A stretch of DNA of 28,660 bases from Pseudomonadota bacterium. Its GTDB lineage: Bacteria > Pseudomonadota > Gammaproteobacteria > Burkholderiales > Burkholderiaceae_C. Below the pieces are notes generated by a model. The model did no database searches. It saw nothing but the letters and a program-made list of their open reading frames with translations, and was not told the DNA's origin. Where the stretch lies: positions 1-28,660 of the forward strand of contig JAEZWW010000029.1 in NCBI GenBank assembly GCA_023442945.1, given 5' to 3'. The translations under genes were made by a program, and so were the position numbers. Positions 1 through 8,068 of the stretch are shown piece by piece (positions within the stretch are counted from its first letter, which is position 1; each line of letters begins with the position of its first letter).

Positions 1-19
1 CACCGAAGGATGCCCGCGC

Positions 20-213
20 TTCGTGCTCTGACTCGCTGCAGTTGTTTGAGCGGAGCGCTGAAAGCGCGAAGTGAGTTCTGCAGCGCCACCGCACGATCGA
101 GCATCGCAGGTTGCCCCATCGCAACGCGATGGGGACACGGCCAGTGGGGCGCGCTTCTTTGGGTACTTTCTTGCCGCGCAGCAAGAAAGTACCTCGGCCG
201 CCGGGCCGAGTCC
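20..213. repeat. Composite palindromic intergenic repeat
   Basis: This gene-free stretch is a chain of inverted repeats. Arms CCCCATCGC (114-122) and GCGATGGGG (126-134) flank a 3-base loop. Arms of 13 bases, GGTACTTTCTTGC (162-174) and GCAAGAAAGTACC (181-193), are perfect and flank CGCGCA. CTCGGC (193-198) pairs with GCCGAG (205-210). From memory, similar 'TACTTTCTT...AAGAAAGTA' mosaics are common between genes in Comamonadaceae; I cannot check copy number here. The short open frames across it look like chance frames. No gene is supported in 1-354. Confidence 0.7.
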
Positions 214-280
214 CGGCCTCTCACCTCAATCCATCACCGAGGCAAGAGCGAGCACGCAGGGATCTCGCGTTCGTCAAGAG

Positions 281-345
281 AACTACAAATTCAATAGCTG
301 CCCGCGCAACCTCCACTGGGGCCAGCGCCCCAAATCATTGAGAAA
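281..345 (+). repeat. Dispersed ~60-bp repeat, copy A
   Basis: This copy shares the core AATAGCTGCCCGCGCA with seven other copies in the window, followed by GGGCC at the same spacing. It lies just downstream of the stop of the CoA transferase gene. The GGGGC/GCCCC hairpin inside it has no following U-run in either direction, so it is not a convincing intrinsic terminator. Confidence 0.65.
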
Positions 346-354
346 AGAAGTCCC

Positions 355-1899
355 TCACCCCCGCATCGTCCCCGTCCTCAAATACCGCTCATGCCACCCC
401 AACGCCTCCGTCAACACATGCGGCGTGTGCTGCCCATTCGCATGCGCCCGCGCGCGCTCCAGGTAGTCGGTCAGCGCATCGCGGTAATCCGGGTGGGCGC
501 AGCTTTGAATGATGCGACGCGCGCGCTGCTGCGGCGCCAGGCCGCGCAGGTCGGCCAGGCCTTGTTCGGTAACGACGACTTGCACGTCGTGCTCGGTGTG
601 GTCGACGTGCGAGGCCATGGGCACGATGCAGCTGATGGCGCCGCCCTTGGCGACGGAGGGTGTCATGAACATCGAGATGTAAGCGTTGCGCGCAAAGTCG
701 CCTGAGCCGCCGATGCCGTTCATGATCGCGCTGCCCATCAGGTGCGTGCTGTTGACGTTGCCGTAGATGTCCGCCTCGATCATCGCGTTCATCGCCAGCA
801 GGCCCAGGCGGCGAATCACCTCGGGGTGGTTGCTGATCTCCTGCGGGCGGATGACGATGCGATCGCGGAAGTCGTCGATGTGCGCGTTGAAGTACGCCGC
901 CGCGTCGGGGCTGAGCGACAGCGCGGTGCAGGACGCGCTGGTCAGCTTGCCGCTTTTCAGCATGTCCAGCATGCCGTCTTGCAGCACTTCGGTGTACGCC
1001 GTCAGACCTTCAAACGGGCCGCGGTTCAGCCCCGCGAGCACGGCGTTGGCGATGTTGCCCACGCCCGACTGCAGCGGCAGCAGCTCCTTGGGCAGGCGGC
1101 CCTTGGCCACTTCGTGCTGCAGGAAGTCGATGATGTGTTCGGCAATGGCGGCGGACTGCGCGTCGGGTGGCGTGAAGGCGCTGTTGCGGTCGGGCGCGTC
1201 CGTCTCGACCACGGCAATCACCTTGGCCGGGTCGCAGCGCAGCGTGGTCTCGCCCACGCGTTCATCGGGCGCACACACGGGAATGGGGCGGCGGTGCGGC
1301 GGCAGCGCGGTGCCGTAATAGATGTCGTGAAAGCCTTGCAGCGCGGGGTTTTGCCGGTGGTTGACTTCCAGGATGACGTGGTCGGCCTGTTCGATCCAGG
1401 TCTTGTTGTTGCCGACCGAGGTGGTGGGCACCAGGCGGCCGTCGGGCAGCACGCCAGCCACTTCGATCACGGCGACGTTCAGGTGGCCCAGAAAGCCAAA
1501 CCACACAAACTGCGCAACGTGCGACAGGTGGATGTCGACGTACTGCATGTGGCCGCCGTTGATCTGCGCGCGCACCGTGGGGTCGCTTTGGTAGGGCAGG
1601 CGCAGGTCGATGCCGTCGACCTTGGCCAGCGCGCCGTCGAGCTCGGGCGCGGTGCTGGCGCCGGTCCACAGGCCGATGCGCCAGGGCTGGCCAGCGGCGT
1701 GCGCGGCTTCGATGCGGCGCGCCAGCGCCTGCGGCACGGCCTTGGGGTAACCGGCGCCGGTGAAGCCGCTCATGCCGACGTTCCAGCCCGGCTGGATCAG
1801 CGCAGCGGCGGCGTCGGCACTCATGCGGCGGGCGCGCAGGCCGGGGTGCTGGATGCGTTCAGCGGCCAGCGGCTGGGCGGTGGCGGGGGGCGGGTTCAT
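355..1899 (-). CDS. Acetyl-CoA hydrolase/transferase family, probable succinate CoA-transferase
   Basis: The 514-residue protein matches the acetyl-CoA hydrolase/transferase (Cat1/AarC-like) family over the usual length. These enzymes move CoA between acetyl- or propionyl-CoA and carboxylic acids such as succinate or acetate, in the cytoplasm. The expected catalytic glutamate is E304 in YTEVLQDGML, and the glycine-rich CoA-binding segment GIGGSGDF is at 395-402. An in-frame ATG lies 13 codons upstream, but the chosen ATG has AGGAG ten bases before it and fits the family N-terminus. It appears monocistronic, separated from sodC by a terminator. The exact acceptor (succinate, acetate or propionate) cannot be told from sequence alone. 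Confidence 0.85.
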   Translation of the reverse strand: MNPPPATAQPLAAERIQHPGLRARRMSADAAAALIQPGWNVGMSGFTGAGYPKAVPQALARRIEAAHAAGQPWRIGLWTGASTAPELDGALAKVDGIDLRLPYQSDPTVRAQINGGHMQYVDIHLSHVAQFVWFGFLGHLNVAVIEVAGVLPDGRLVPTTSVGNNKTWIEQADHVILEVNHRQNPALQGFHDIYYGTALPPHRRPIPVCAPDERVGETTLRCDPAKVIAVVETDAPDRNSAFTPPDAQSAAIAEHIIDFLQHEVAKGRLPKELLPLQSGVGNIANAVLAGLNRGPFEGLTAYTEVLQDGMLDMLKSGKLTSASCTALSLSPDAAAYFNAHIDDFRDRIVIRPQEISNHPEVIRRLGLLAMNAMIEADIYGNVNSTHLMGSAIMNGIGGSGDFARNAYISMFMTPSVAKGGAISCIVPMASHVDHTEHDVQVVVTEQGLADLRGLAPQQRARRIIQSCAHPDYRDALTDYLERARAHANGQHTPHVLTEALGWHERYLRTGTMRG

Positions 1900-2012
1900 G
1901 GCGACGAAGCTCCTGGTGGTGGGCCGTTGCCAACGCACGGCGCCCGGACGAACAAGGGTTTACCCTAGTCTACCGACGCAGCCTGCACGGGGCTTACCCG
2001 GGTCTTGCGCCA

Positions 2013-2080
2013 CATCAATTTCAAGCCTTTTACAGCCCACGCCCTACAACCACCTGCGCGGCCAGCTCCCATTTAAATAG
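2013..2080 (-). repeat. Dispersed ~60-bp repeat, copy B
   Basis: Read on the minus strand this copy has the core AGCTGGCCGCGCAGG, then eight bases, then GGGC, and ends with a CTTGAAATTGAT-type tail. It shares all 15 core bases with copy D inside ksgA. It lies between the sodC terminator and the CoA transferase start. Confidence 0.65.
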
Positions 2081-2106
2081 CAAAAAGGGCATCCGAAGAT
2101 GCCCTT
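2081..2106 (-). terminator. Intrinsic terminator of sodC
   Basis: On the minus strand, AAGGGCATC and GATGCCCTT pair around a TTCG tetraloop and are followed by TTTTTG. The hairpin begins about 60 bases after the sodC stop codon. Stem, UUCG loop and U-run make this a textbook Rho-independent terminator. Confidence 0.88.
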
Positions 2107-2164
2107 GGGGGACCCGCACCGCGCCACCTTGGCGGCGGCGCGGCGCGAGCGGTCGTTCAGCCGA

Positions 2165-2749
2165 TCAGCTGCCGGCCTTGATCACACCGCACGCCAGGCG
2201 CGGGCCGGCGTTGCCGACGGGCTGCGCGTTCACGTCGTCGCGGTCGCGGTGGACGATGACGGCCTTGCCGATGATGCTGTCGGGCCCGCGCAACTTGAGC
2301 GATTCGCTGTTGAACGACACCTGGGCCGTGCCGCTGGCGTCGGCCATCAGCTGCGGCATGTCGCCCATGTGGTGGTGCGGGCCGTCCCAGGCGCCGTGCG
2401 GCTGGTTGGTCGGGTTGTAGTGGCTGCCGGCGCTGGTGAAGTCGGGCTTGGAGCAGTCGCCTTTTTCATGCACGTGGAAGGCGTGCGGCGCGTTGGGCTT
2501 CAGCCCGGTGATGGTGCCGTTGACGCTGACGATGCCGCGCACTTCCGAAAAGTTCAGCGTGCCCTGCACCGGCGATTGCGGGTTGGGCTGCGGCTCGCCG
2601 CCCGAAGCGGAACTGAGCTGCACCGACGCCACGGTGCGCGGGTTGTTGCCGCCGTCGCCAGCGGGTTTGGACGCGCAGGCGGCCAGCGTGGCCGCCGCAG
2701 CGATGAGGGACAGGCCGGCCAAGCGGCGCAAGGTGGTGGGATTGTTCAT
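2165..2749 (-). CDS. sodC: Cu/Zn superoxide dismutase, periplasmic lipoprotein
   Basis: The 194-residue precursor converts superoxide to oxygen and hydrogen peroxide in the periplasm. A signal peptide ends in a lipobox LAAC with the lipidated Cys at 25. Copper ligands H92 and H94 lie in HAFHVHEKGDC; H110 (bridging), H118, H127 and D130 fit the zinc loop; a further His is in VIVHRDRDD. The C-terminal GNAGPRLACGVI fits the family signature, and C99 with the C-terminal Cys should form the conserved disulfide. The start ATG follows GGAGAG. The residues between the lipobox and the dismutase domain are Pro/Asn/Gln-rich and look like a tether. A strong terminator follows, so it is probably transcribed alone or after uraA. 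Confidence 0.93.
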   Translation of the reverse strand: MNNPTTLRRLAGLSLIAAAATLAACASKPAGDGGNNPRTVASVQLSSASGGEPQPNPQSPVQGTLNFSEVRGIVSVNGTITGLKPNAPHAFHVHEKGDCSKPDFTSAGSHYNPTNQPHGAWDGPHHHMGDMPQLMADASGTAQVSFNSESLKLRGPDSIIGKAVIVHRDRDDVNAQPVGNAGPRLACGVIKAGS

Positions 2750-2817
2750 GGTTCTCTCCAGAAAAAAGCAGGTGAAGCCGGCGGCCGGATGCCATGGCCC
2801 GGCCTGATTCCAGCATG

Positions 2818-4104
2818 CTAGGCGCGGCGGCGCAGCAGCAGGTGTAGGAGAACCGCGCCAAACGTGGCGGTGCCGATGCCGCCCAGGGTGAAGCTGCCGA
2901 ACTTGAGCGAGAAGTCGCCCGTGCCCAGCACCAGCGTGATGGCGCCCACCAGCAGGTTGACCGGGTCGGTGAAGTCGACCTTGTTGTCGACCCAGATCTT
3001 GGCGCCGGCCATGGTGATCAGGCCGAACACGACGATCGACACGCCGCCCATCACCGGCAGCGGGATGGCCTGGATCAGCGCGCCGAACTTGGGCGAAAAA
3101 CCCAGCACCAGCGCCATCAGCGCGGCCACCACGAACACGGCGGTGGAATAGATGCGCGTGGCGGCCATCACGCCGATGTTTTCGGCGTACGTGGTTTGCC
3201 CGGTGCCGCCGGCGGCGCCGCTCACCATGGTGGCCACACCGTCGCCGATGAAGGCGCGACCGATGTAGGGGTCGAGGTTGCGGCCGGTCATGGCCGTCAC
3301 CGCCTTCAGGTGGCCCAGGTTTTCCGCCACCAGGATCAGCGCCACGGGGGCGATCAGCAGCATGGCGTTGCCGTCGAACACCGGCGCAGTGAACTGGGGC
3401 AGGCCGACCCAGGGCGCGGTGACGATGCCGGCAAAGTCCATCGGCTTGCCCAGGCCCATGCCGTTGGTTAGCACCAGGTAGATCACCGTGGCCAGCCCCA
3501 GGCCGACCAGGATCAGCAGGCGCTGCACCATGCCTTTGGTGAACACGGCCACCAGCGCCACGCAGACGAAGGTCAGCAACTGCATCCAGCTGTCGAAGTT
3601 GCTGGCCGCCATGTTCTTGATGGGGATGCCGGCCAGGTTGAGGCCGATCACCGCGACCACGGCGCCGGTGACCACGGGCGGCATCAGCTTTTCGATCCAG
3701 CCCGTGCCCACGGCCTGCACGATGACGCCGATCAGCGCGTACAGCGCGCCGCAGGCGATGATGGCGCCCAGCGCCACCGGAATGTTGGTGTTCGGGCCCT
3801 TGCCGGCGTAGGCGGTGGCGGCGATCACCACACCGATGAAGGCGAAGGACGAGCCCAGGTAACTGGGCACCTTGCCGCCGGTGATGAAGTAGAAGATGAG
3901 CGTGCCGATGCCGCTCATGAAGATGGCGAGGTTGGGGTCGAACCCCATCAGGATCGGCGCCAGCACCGTGGCGCCGAACATGGCGATGACGTGCTGCACG
4001 CCCATCGCGAAGGTCTGCGGCCAGGGCAACCGCTCGTCCGGCCCGATGACGCCGCCGTTTGCCAGCGCCGCCGTCGGGCGCTCCGTCCACTGAAACAGAC
4101 TCAT
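2818..4104 (-). CDS. uraA: Uracil/xanthine permease, NCS2 family
   Basis: The 428-residue inner-membrane protein is a nucleobase:cation symporter close in length to E. coli UraA (429). The N-terminal segment QHVIAMFGATVLAP is the family hallmark. Substrate-binding residues are visible: glutamate and histidine in VAENLGHLKAV and the second glutamate in TTYAENIGV. About 12-14 hydrophobic segments follow. The frame is open further upstream, but the chosen ATG has GAGGTGGG at the right distance and gives the family N-terminus. Uracil is the likeliest substrate; xanthine or another base cannot be excluded. It is 68 bases upstream of sodC with no clear functional link. Confidence 0.88.
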   Translation of the reverse strand: MSLFQWTERPTAALANGGVIGPDERLPWPQTFAMGVQHVIAMFGATVLAPILMGFDPNLAIFMSGIGTLIFYFITGGKVPSYLGSSFAFIGVVIAATAYAGKGPNTNIPVALGAIIACGALYALIGVIVQAVGTGWIEKLMPPVVTGAVVAVIGLNLAGIPIKNMAASNFDSWMQLLTFVCVALVAVFTKGMVQRLLILVGLGLATVIYLVLTNGMGLGKPMDFAGIVTAPWVGLPQFTAPVFDGNAMLLIAPVALILVAENLGHLKAVTAMTGRNLDPYIGRAFIGDGVATMVSGAAGGTGQTTYAENIGVMAATRIYSTAVFVVAALMALVLGFSPKFGALIQAIPLPVMGGVSIVVFGLITMAGAKIWVDNKVDFTDPVNLLVGAITLVLGTGDFSLKFGSFTLGGIGTATFGAVLLHLLLRRRA

Positions 4105-4231
4105 GTTCCCACCTCGCTCTTTGGCTTTATCGATGGGCGGCAATGGTAGAGCAGGCGCGGCGCCTGGCGGGGGTTTTTTCAGCCGATGGGCCCACAGTGC
4201 GGCTTCTCGGTTGACCCATCTCAGCATGGCG

Positions 4232-4297
4232 TTTGCTATTACATCAATAGCTGCCTGCGCAGATTGGTGTGGGACCAGAGTCCTATTTCATCCTCAA
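4232..4297 (+). repeat. Dispersed ~60-bp repeat, copy C
   Basis: This copy contains AATAGCTGCCTGCGCAGA, identical to copy F over the core, and ends in a TCATCCTCAA tail. It fills much of the 228-base gap between the uraA start and the stop of the AmgK-like gene. No gene is seen in that gap. Confidence 0.7.
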
Positions 4298-4332
4298 TCG
4301 CAGAGAATGCCGAGGCGCACCCGGCCGCGCGA

Positions 4333-5577
4333 TCACACCCGCCCAAAGGCCCAGCCGCTGGCCGCCTGCGTGCCTTCGACCTGGTCGATCAGGCGCAGCA
4401 GCGGCGTCAGTTCGCGGTAGCGGCCGGCCGCGTGGCGGATGTAGGCGATGAAGCGCGGCGTGTCGGCCAGGTACTTGGGCTTGCCGTCGCGCAGCGTCAG
4501 GCGGGCAAAGATGCCGGCGACCTTCAGGTGCCGCTGCAGGCCCATCCATTCCACGGCGCGCCAGAAGCTGCCGAAGTCGCTGTGCCAATCCTCGAAATCC
4601 ATCAACCCGGCCTTGCGCGCGCGTTCCCAGTAGCGCACGGTGATGTCGATCACGAATTCTTCGTCCCAGGTGATGAAGGCATCGCGCATCAGGCTGGCAA
4701 TGTCGTAAGTCAACGGGCCGTAGACGGCGTCCTGGAAGTCCAACACCCCCAACGCGACACCCTCAGAGGCGCCCCCTGCCGGCGCACCCGCAGCGATTTG
4801 GGGCACCGTCTCGCCGCCGCTCGGCCGCCCGAAGGCGGCGAGGGCCCCCTCGGGGGGCAGCGCAGCAGACGAAGCCACGTAGCGTGGGGGCACCATGAGG
4901 TTCCGTGGCATGAAGTCGCGGTGCACATAGCCCACCGGCGCGGCCAGGTTGCGCGCGACGATCAAATCAAAGGTCTTGTCCAGCGTCTCGCGCAGCGGGC
5001 CTTCCACGGCCACGCCGCGGTGCTTGGCGAGATACCAGTCGGGAAACAGCGCCAGCTCGCGCCGCAGCAGCGCTTCGTCGTACGGCGGCAGCACGCCCGG
5101 GCGGCTGGCCTGCTGCCAGGGCAGCAGCGCGTCCAGCGCGGCCTCGAACAGCGGGCGAGCGGCGTCGGGCCGGTCAGCGTGCACGGCGCTGATCATGGTG
5201 TGGTCGCCCAGGTCGGTCAGCAGCATGAAGCCCTGCGGCTCATCCCAGTTGAGTACCTCGGGGGCACGCAAACCGGCGCCCTGCATCAGTGCCGCTACGT
5301 GCACGAAGGGCGCGCTGTTTTCCTGCGCCGGCGGCGCGTCCATGACGATGCGGCTGCCGCCGTCCAGCGTGTCCACGCGCAGGTAACGGCGAAAGCTGGC
5401 GTCGGCCGAGGCGATGCGCACGCTGTCCGGGCGCAGACGCTGCTCGGCGGCGATGCTGCCGAGCCACCGGTCGAACGCGGCATGGCGTTCGGCGTCCGCC
5501 CAGGGCGGGGGTACCGGTGTGTCACGGACGGTGACAGCCTCGGGGGCAGAAGGAATGTGGGGGGACGCGGCGCTCAT
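4333..5577 (-). CDS. amgK: AmgK-like sugar kinase (aminoglycoside phosphotransferase fold)
   Basis: The 414-residue protein has the aminoglycoside phosphotransferase/choline kinase fold. AmgK phosphorylates N-acetylmuramate and N-acetylglucosamine at the anomeric position for cell-wall recycling. The catalytic loop HRDFMPRN is at 219-226 and the metal-binding DFQDA at 280-284. Between them, residues about 230-276 are an Ala/Gly/Pro-rich insertion encoded by a GC-rich palindromic repeat, which I believe is absent from most family members. The usual partner murU is not next to it here; uraA follows. Its ATG overlaps the lptD start codon on the other strand and has no Shine-Dalgarno, so initiation may be leaderless or at an unrecognised codon. 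Kinase family is clear; the substrate is inferred. Confidence 0.8.
   Translation of the reverse strand: MSAASPHIPSAPEAVTVRDTPVPPPWADAERHAAFDRWLGSIAAEQRLRPDSVRIASADASFRRYLRVDTLDGGSRIVMDAPPAQENSAPFVHVAALMQGAGLRAPEVLNWDEPQGFMLLTDLGDHTMISAVHADRPDAARPLFEAALDALLPWQQASRPGVLPPYDEALLRRELALFPDWYLAKHRGVAVEGPLRETLDKTFDLIVARNLAAPVGYVHRDFMPRNLMVPPRYVASSAALPPEGALAAFGRPSGGETVPQIAAGAPAGGASEGVALGVLDFQDAVYGPLTYDIASLMRDAFITWDEEFVIDITVRYWERARKAGLMDFEDWHSDFGSFWRAVEWMGLQRHLKVAGIFARLTLRDGKPKYLADTPRFIAYIRHAAGRYRELTPLLRLIDQVEGTQAASGWAFGRV
4745..4895. repeat. GC-rich palindromic repeat inserted in frame in the AmgK-like gene
   Basis: The stretch contains GCCCCC-TC-GGGGGGC (about 4843-4858) and a larger dyad CGCCGCC...GGCGGCG (about 4812-4840). 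It resembles GC-rich intergenic repeats of Comamonadaceae that I recall, but here it is read through as about 45 residues between the two catalytic motifs of the kinase, where the family normally has a short loop. The frame is intact on both sides. Confidence 0.6.
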
Positions 5578-8068
5578 GGATAATCGATTCTACAAACCGC
5601 GTACCCTCGGGCACGCCCGTTTCGACCATTCCGCAGTGCAGGTACCCCCGCTTCTCACCTCCCGCCCTCCCGCACACCCCAACGCCCGACCGCCCGCCCT
5701 GCGGCCGGTGGCTGCGGGTGTGCTGGCCCTGCTGGCCAGCGCGGCGCTGGCCCAACCCGCTTCACCCGCTTCACCCGACCCGGCCGACACGCCTTCGCCC
5801 GACGCGCCGTTGACGCTGCACACCAGCCCGACGCTGTCCGAAGCCGTGCCCGAGCGTAGCGGCCAGGCCAGCATCGTCTACGGTGAACACATCAGCGGCC
5901 GCCCGAACCTGGAGACCGTGATCGAAGGCGACGCCGAGCTGCGCCAGCCCGGCTTCGTGCTGCGCAGCAACCGCCTGAGCTACGACCAGACCACGGACGT
6001 GGTCACCGCCAATGGCGACGTGCGCATCAATTCGCGCGGCGACCGCTTCACCGGCATCGAAGGCCAGATCCAGGTCGACGCGTTTGAAGGCTTCGTCCTG
6101 CAACCCACGTACCAGCTGCTGGCCAACGGCGCCCACGGCCAGGGCGAGCGCCTGGAAATGCACGACCGCGACCGCGCCACGGTGCTGACCGGCGACTACA
6201 CCACCTGCCGGCGCGGCGGCCCCGACTGGATGCCGGACTGGATCCTGCGCGCCACTCGGCTGGAGCTGGACCAGGAAGACCAGGTCGGTCGCGCAGAAGG
6301 CGCGGTGCTCGAATTCAAGGGCCAACCGATCCTGCCGCTGCCGTCGATGAGCTTTCCGCTCAGCGACCAGCGCAAATCCGGCTGGCTGCCGCCCACCATC
6401 GGCCTGGACAACAAAAGCGGGCTGAACCTGGCGGTGCCCTACTACTGGAACATCGCACCCAACCGCGACGCCACGATCACACCCGAAGTGATGGTGCGGC
6501 GCGGGGTCGACATGGCGGGCGAGTTCCGCTACCTCGAGAACAACTACAGCGGGGTCGTCAACGCGCACTACATGCCCAACGACAAGCTGCGCGGCCGCGA
6601 CCGCTGGGGCTACTTCGCGCGCCACAACGGCTTGTACGACACGGGCGTCGCGGCCATCGGCGGCGTCGGCCTGGGCCTGAACCTCAACCGCGTGAGCGAC
6701 AGCGACCACTGGCGCGACTTCACCCGCAAGGGCCTGTCGCTGACCACACGCCTGCTGGCCAACGACGGCAGCCTGAGTTGGTCCAAGGGCGACTTCGCCC
6801 TGAGCGCGCGGGCCTTGAAGTGGCAGACGCTGCAGGACGTGACGGCCCCCATCGTCCCGCCTTACGACCGCATGCCGCAGCTGACCGGCCGCTGGGGCAA
6901 AGTCAACGACCGCGGCTTTGACTATTCGGTCGAGGCGGACTACACCCGCTTTCGCGCCGACCGCCTGCTGACCAACCAGCCCAACGCCGACCGCAGCTAC
7001 CTGTGGGGCCAGGTCTCGCGCCCCTTCCTGCGGTCCTGGGGTTTCTTCACGCCCAAGGTGCAGCTGCATTCGGCCTATTACAAGTTCGACGATGGCGGCC
7101 TGAGCAACGGCAGCAACACCGCCAGCCGCACGGTCCCCACCGTCAGCCTGGACAGCGGCCTGGTGTTCGAGCGCGACGCCAGCTACTTCGGCCGCGCCTT
7201 CCGCCAGACGCTGGAGCCGCGCCTGATGTACGTGTACACCCCGTACCGCAACCAGAGCCTGATTCCGAACTACGACACCGGCGCCTACGACTTCAACTTC
7301 GCGACCATCTGGTCGGAAAACGCCTTCGCCGGCCACGACCGCGTGGTCGACAACAACCTGGTCACCGCCGGCTTGACCACGCGCCTGCTCGACCCCGAAA
7401 CCGGCGCCGAGGCCGTGCGCCTGGGCTTTGCCCAGCGCTACCGTTTTTCGCCGCAGAAAGTGGTGTTGCCGGGCGGCAAGCCCAACGACCGCGGCCTGTC
7501 CGACATCATGCTGGGCGCCGGGATCAACTGGGACCCGAAGTGGTCCTTCGACACCGTCCTGCAGTACAACCCCGACACGCGCCGCAGCACGCGCACCACG
7601 GTGCACGCGCGCTATTCGCCGGGGAAGTTCCGCACCTTGAGCGTCGCCTACCGCAACCAGCGCGACCTGCTCAGCGAATCGCTGGATGTGGGCTGGCAGT
7701 GGCCGCTGGGCGACCTGGTCGGCCGCCGGGGCGAGCTGGGCACCACCACGTCCGCTGGCGGTGGTGGCAGCTGCAACGGCCGCTGGTACGGCGTTGGGCG
7801 GCTGAACTACAGCCTGCGCGACAAGAAGCTGGTCGACGCCGTGGTTGGCGTGGAGTACGACGCGGGCTGCTGGATCGGCCGCATCGTGTTCGAAAAGCTG
7901 ACCAGCTCCGTCACCTCGTCCACCAAGCGCGTCATGTTCCAGTTGGAATTCATTGGGCTGTCCCGCCTGGGCACCAACCCGCTGCGCTCACTGCGCAACA
8001 ACATCCCAGGCTACCAGTACCTGCGCCAGGAAACCACCACGCCGAGCCGGTTCACCGCTTATGACTAA
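5576..8068 (+). CDS. lptD: LPS-assembly protein LptD
   Basis: The 830-residue outer-membrane protein inserts lipopolysaccharide into the outer leaflet together with LptE. A signal peptide core (VAAGVLALLASAALAQ) is followed by the LptA-like domain (YGEHISGRPNLETVIEGDAE onward) and a long beta-barrel. Cysteines are visible in DYTTCRRGG, GSCNGRW and AGCWIGR, which may form the disulfides LptD needs. The ATG at 5576 gives about 40 residues ahead of the hydrophobic core, which is long; a GTG at 5636 is an alternative start. A GGGGGGAC stretch precedes the ATG. The stop overlaps the surA start by 8 bases, so the two are translationally coupled, which fits because SurA chaperones LptD. Confidence 0.92.
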   Translation: MDNRFYKPRTLGHARFDHSAVQVPPLLTSRPPAHPNARPPALRPVAAGVLALLASAALAQPASPASPDPADTPSPDAPLTLHTSPTLSEAVPERSGQASIVYGEHISGRPNLETVIEGDAELRQPGFVLRSNRLSYDQTTDVVTANGDVRINSRGDRFTGIEGQIQVDAFEGFVLQPTYQLLANGAHGQGERLEMHDRDRATVLTGDYTTCRRGGPDWMPDWILRATRLELDQEDQVGRAEGAVLEFKGQPILPLPSMSFPLSDQRKSGWLPPTIGLDNKSGLNLAVPYYWNIAPNRDATITPEVMVRRGVDMAGEFRYLENNYSGVVNAHYMPNDKLRGRDRWGYFARHNGLYDTGVAAIGGVGLGLNLNRVSDSDHWRDFTRKGLSLTTRLLANDGSLSWSKGDFALSARALKWQTLQDVTAPIVPPYDRMPQLTGRWGKVNDRGFDYSVEADYTRFRADRLLTNQPNADRSYLWGQVSRPFLRSWGFFTPKVQLHSAYYKFDDGGLSNGSNTASRTVPTVSLDSGLVFERDASYFGRAFRQTLEPRLMYVYTPYRNQSLIPNYDTGAYDFNFATIWSENAFAGHDRVVDNNLVTAGLTTRLLDPETGAEAVRLGFAQRYRFSPQKVVLPGGKPNDRGLSDIMLGAGINWDPKWSFDTVLQYNPDTRRSTRTTVHARYSPGKFRTLSVAYRNQRDLLSESLDVGWQWPLGDLVGRRGELGTTTSAGGGGSCNGRWYGVGRLNYSLRDKKLVDAVVGVEYDAGCWIGRIVFEKLTSSVTSSTKRVMFQLEFIGLSRLGTNPLRSLRNNIPGYQYLRQETTTPSRFTAYD

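Noticed and set aside
311..335. GGGGC/GCCCC hairpin after the CoA transferase gene as a terminator
   Set aside because: No U-run follows on the minus strand, and it is part of the dispersed repeat.
742..1968. Long open frame on the plus strand opposite the CoA transferase gene, and similar ones at 4186-5583, 15880-18258 and 19145-20986
   Set aside because: They are antisense frames kept open by high GC third positions; their translations are His/Gln/Val/Gly/Arg-rich without domains, and the opposite strand carries clear enzymes.
4152..4166. CAGGCGC-G-GCGCCTG palindrome followed by a T-run on the plus strand
   Set aside because: No plus-strand gene ends here, and the one-base loop is unfavourable as a hairpin; it may be an upstream element of uraA but nothing supports this.
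5771..7606. 611-codon minus-strand frame opposite lptD
   Set aside because: Low-complexity Val/Ala/Gly/Gln/His composition and no recognisable domain; lptD is certain on the other strand.
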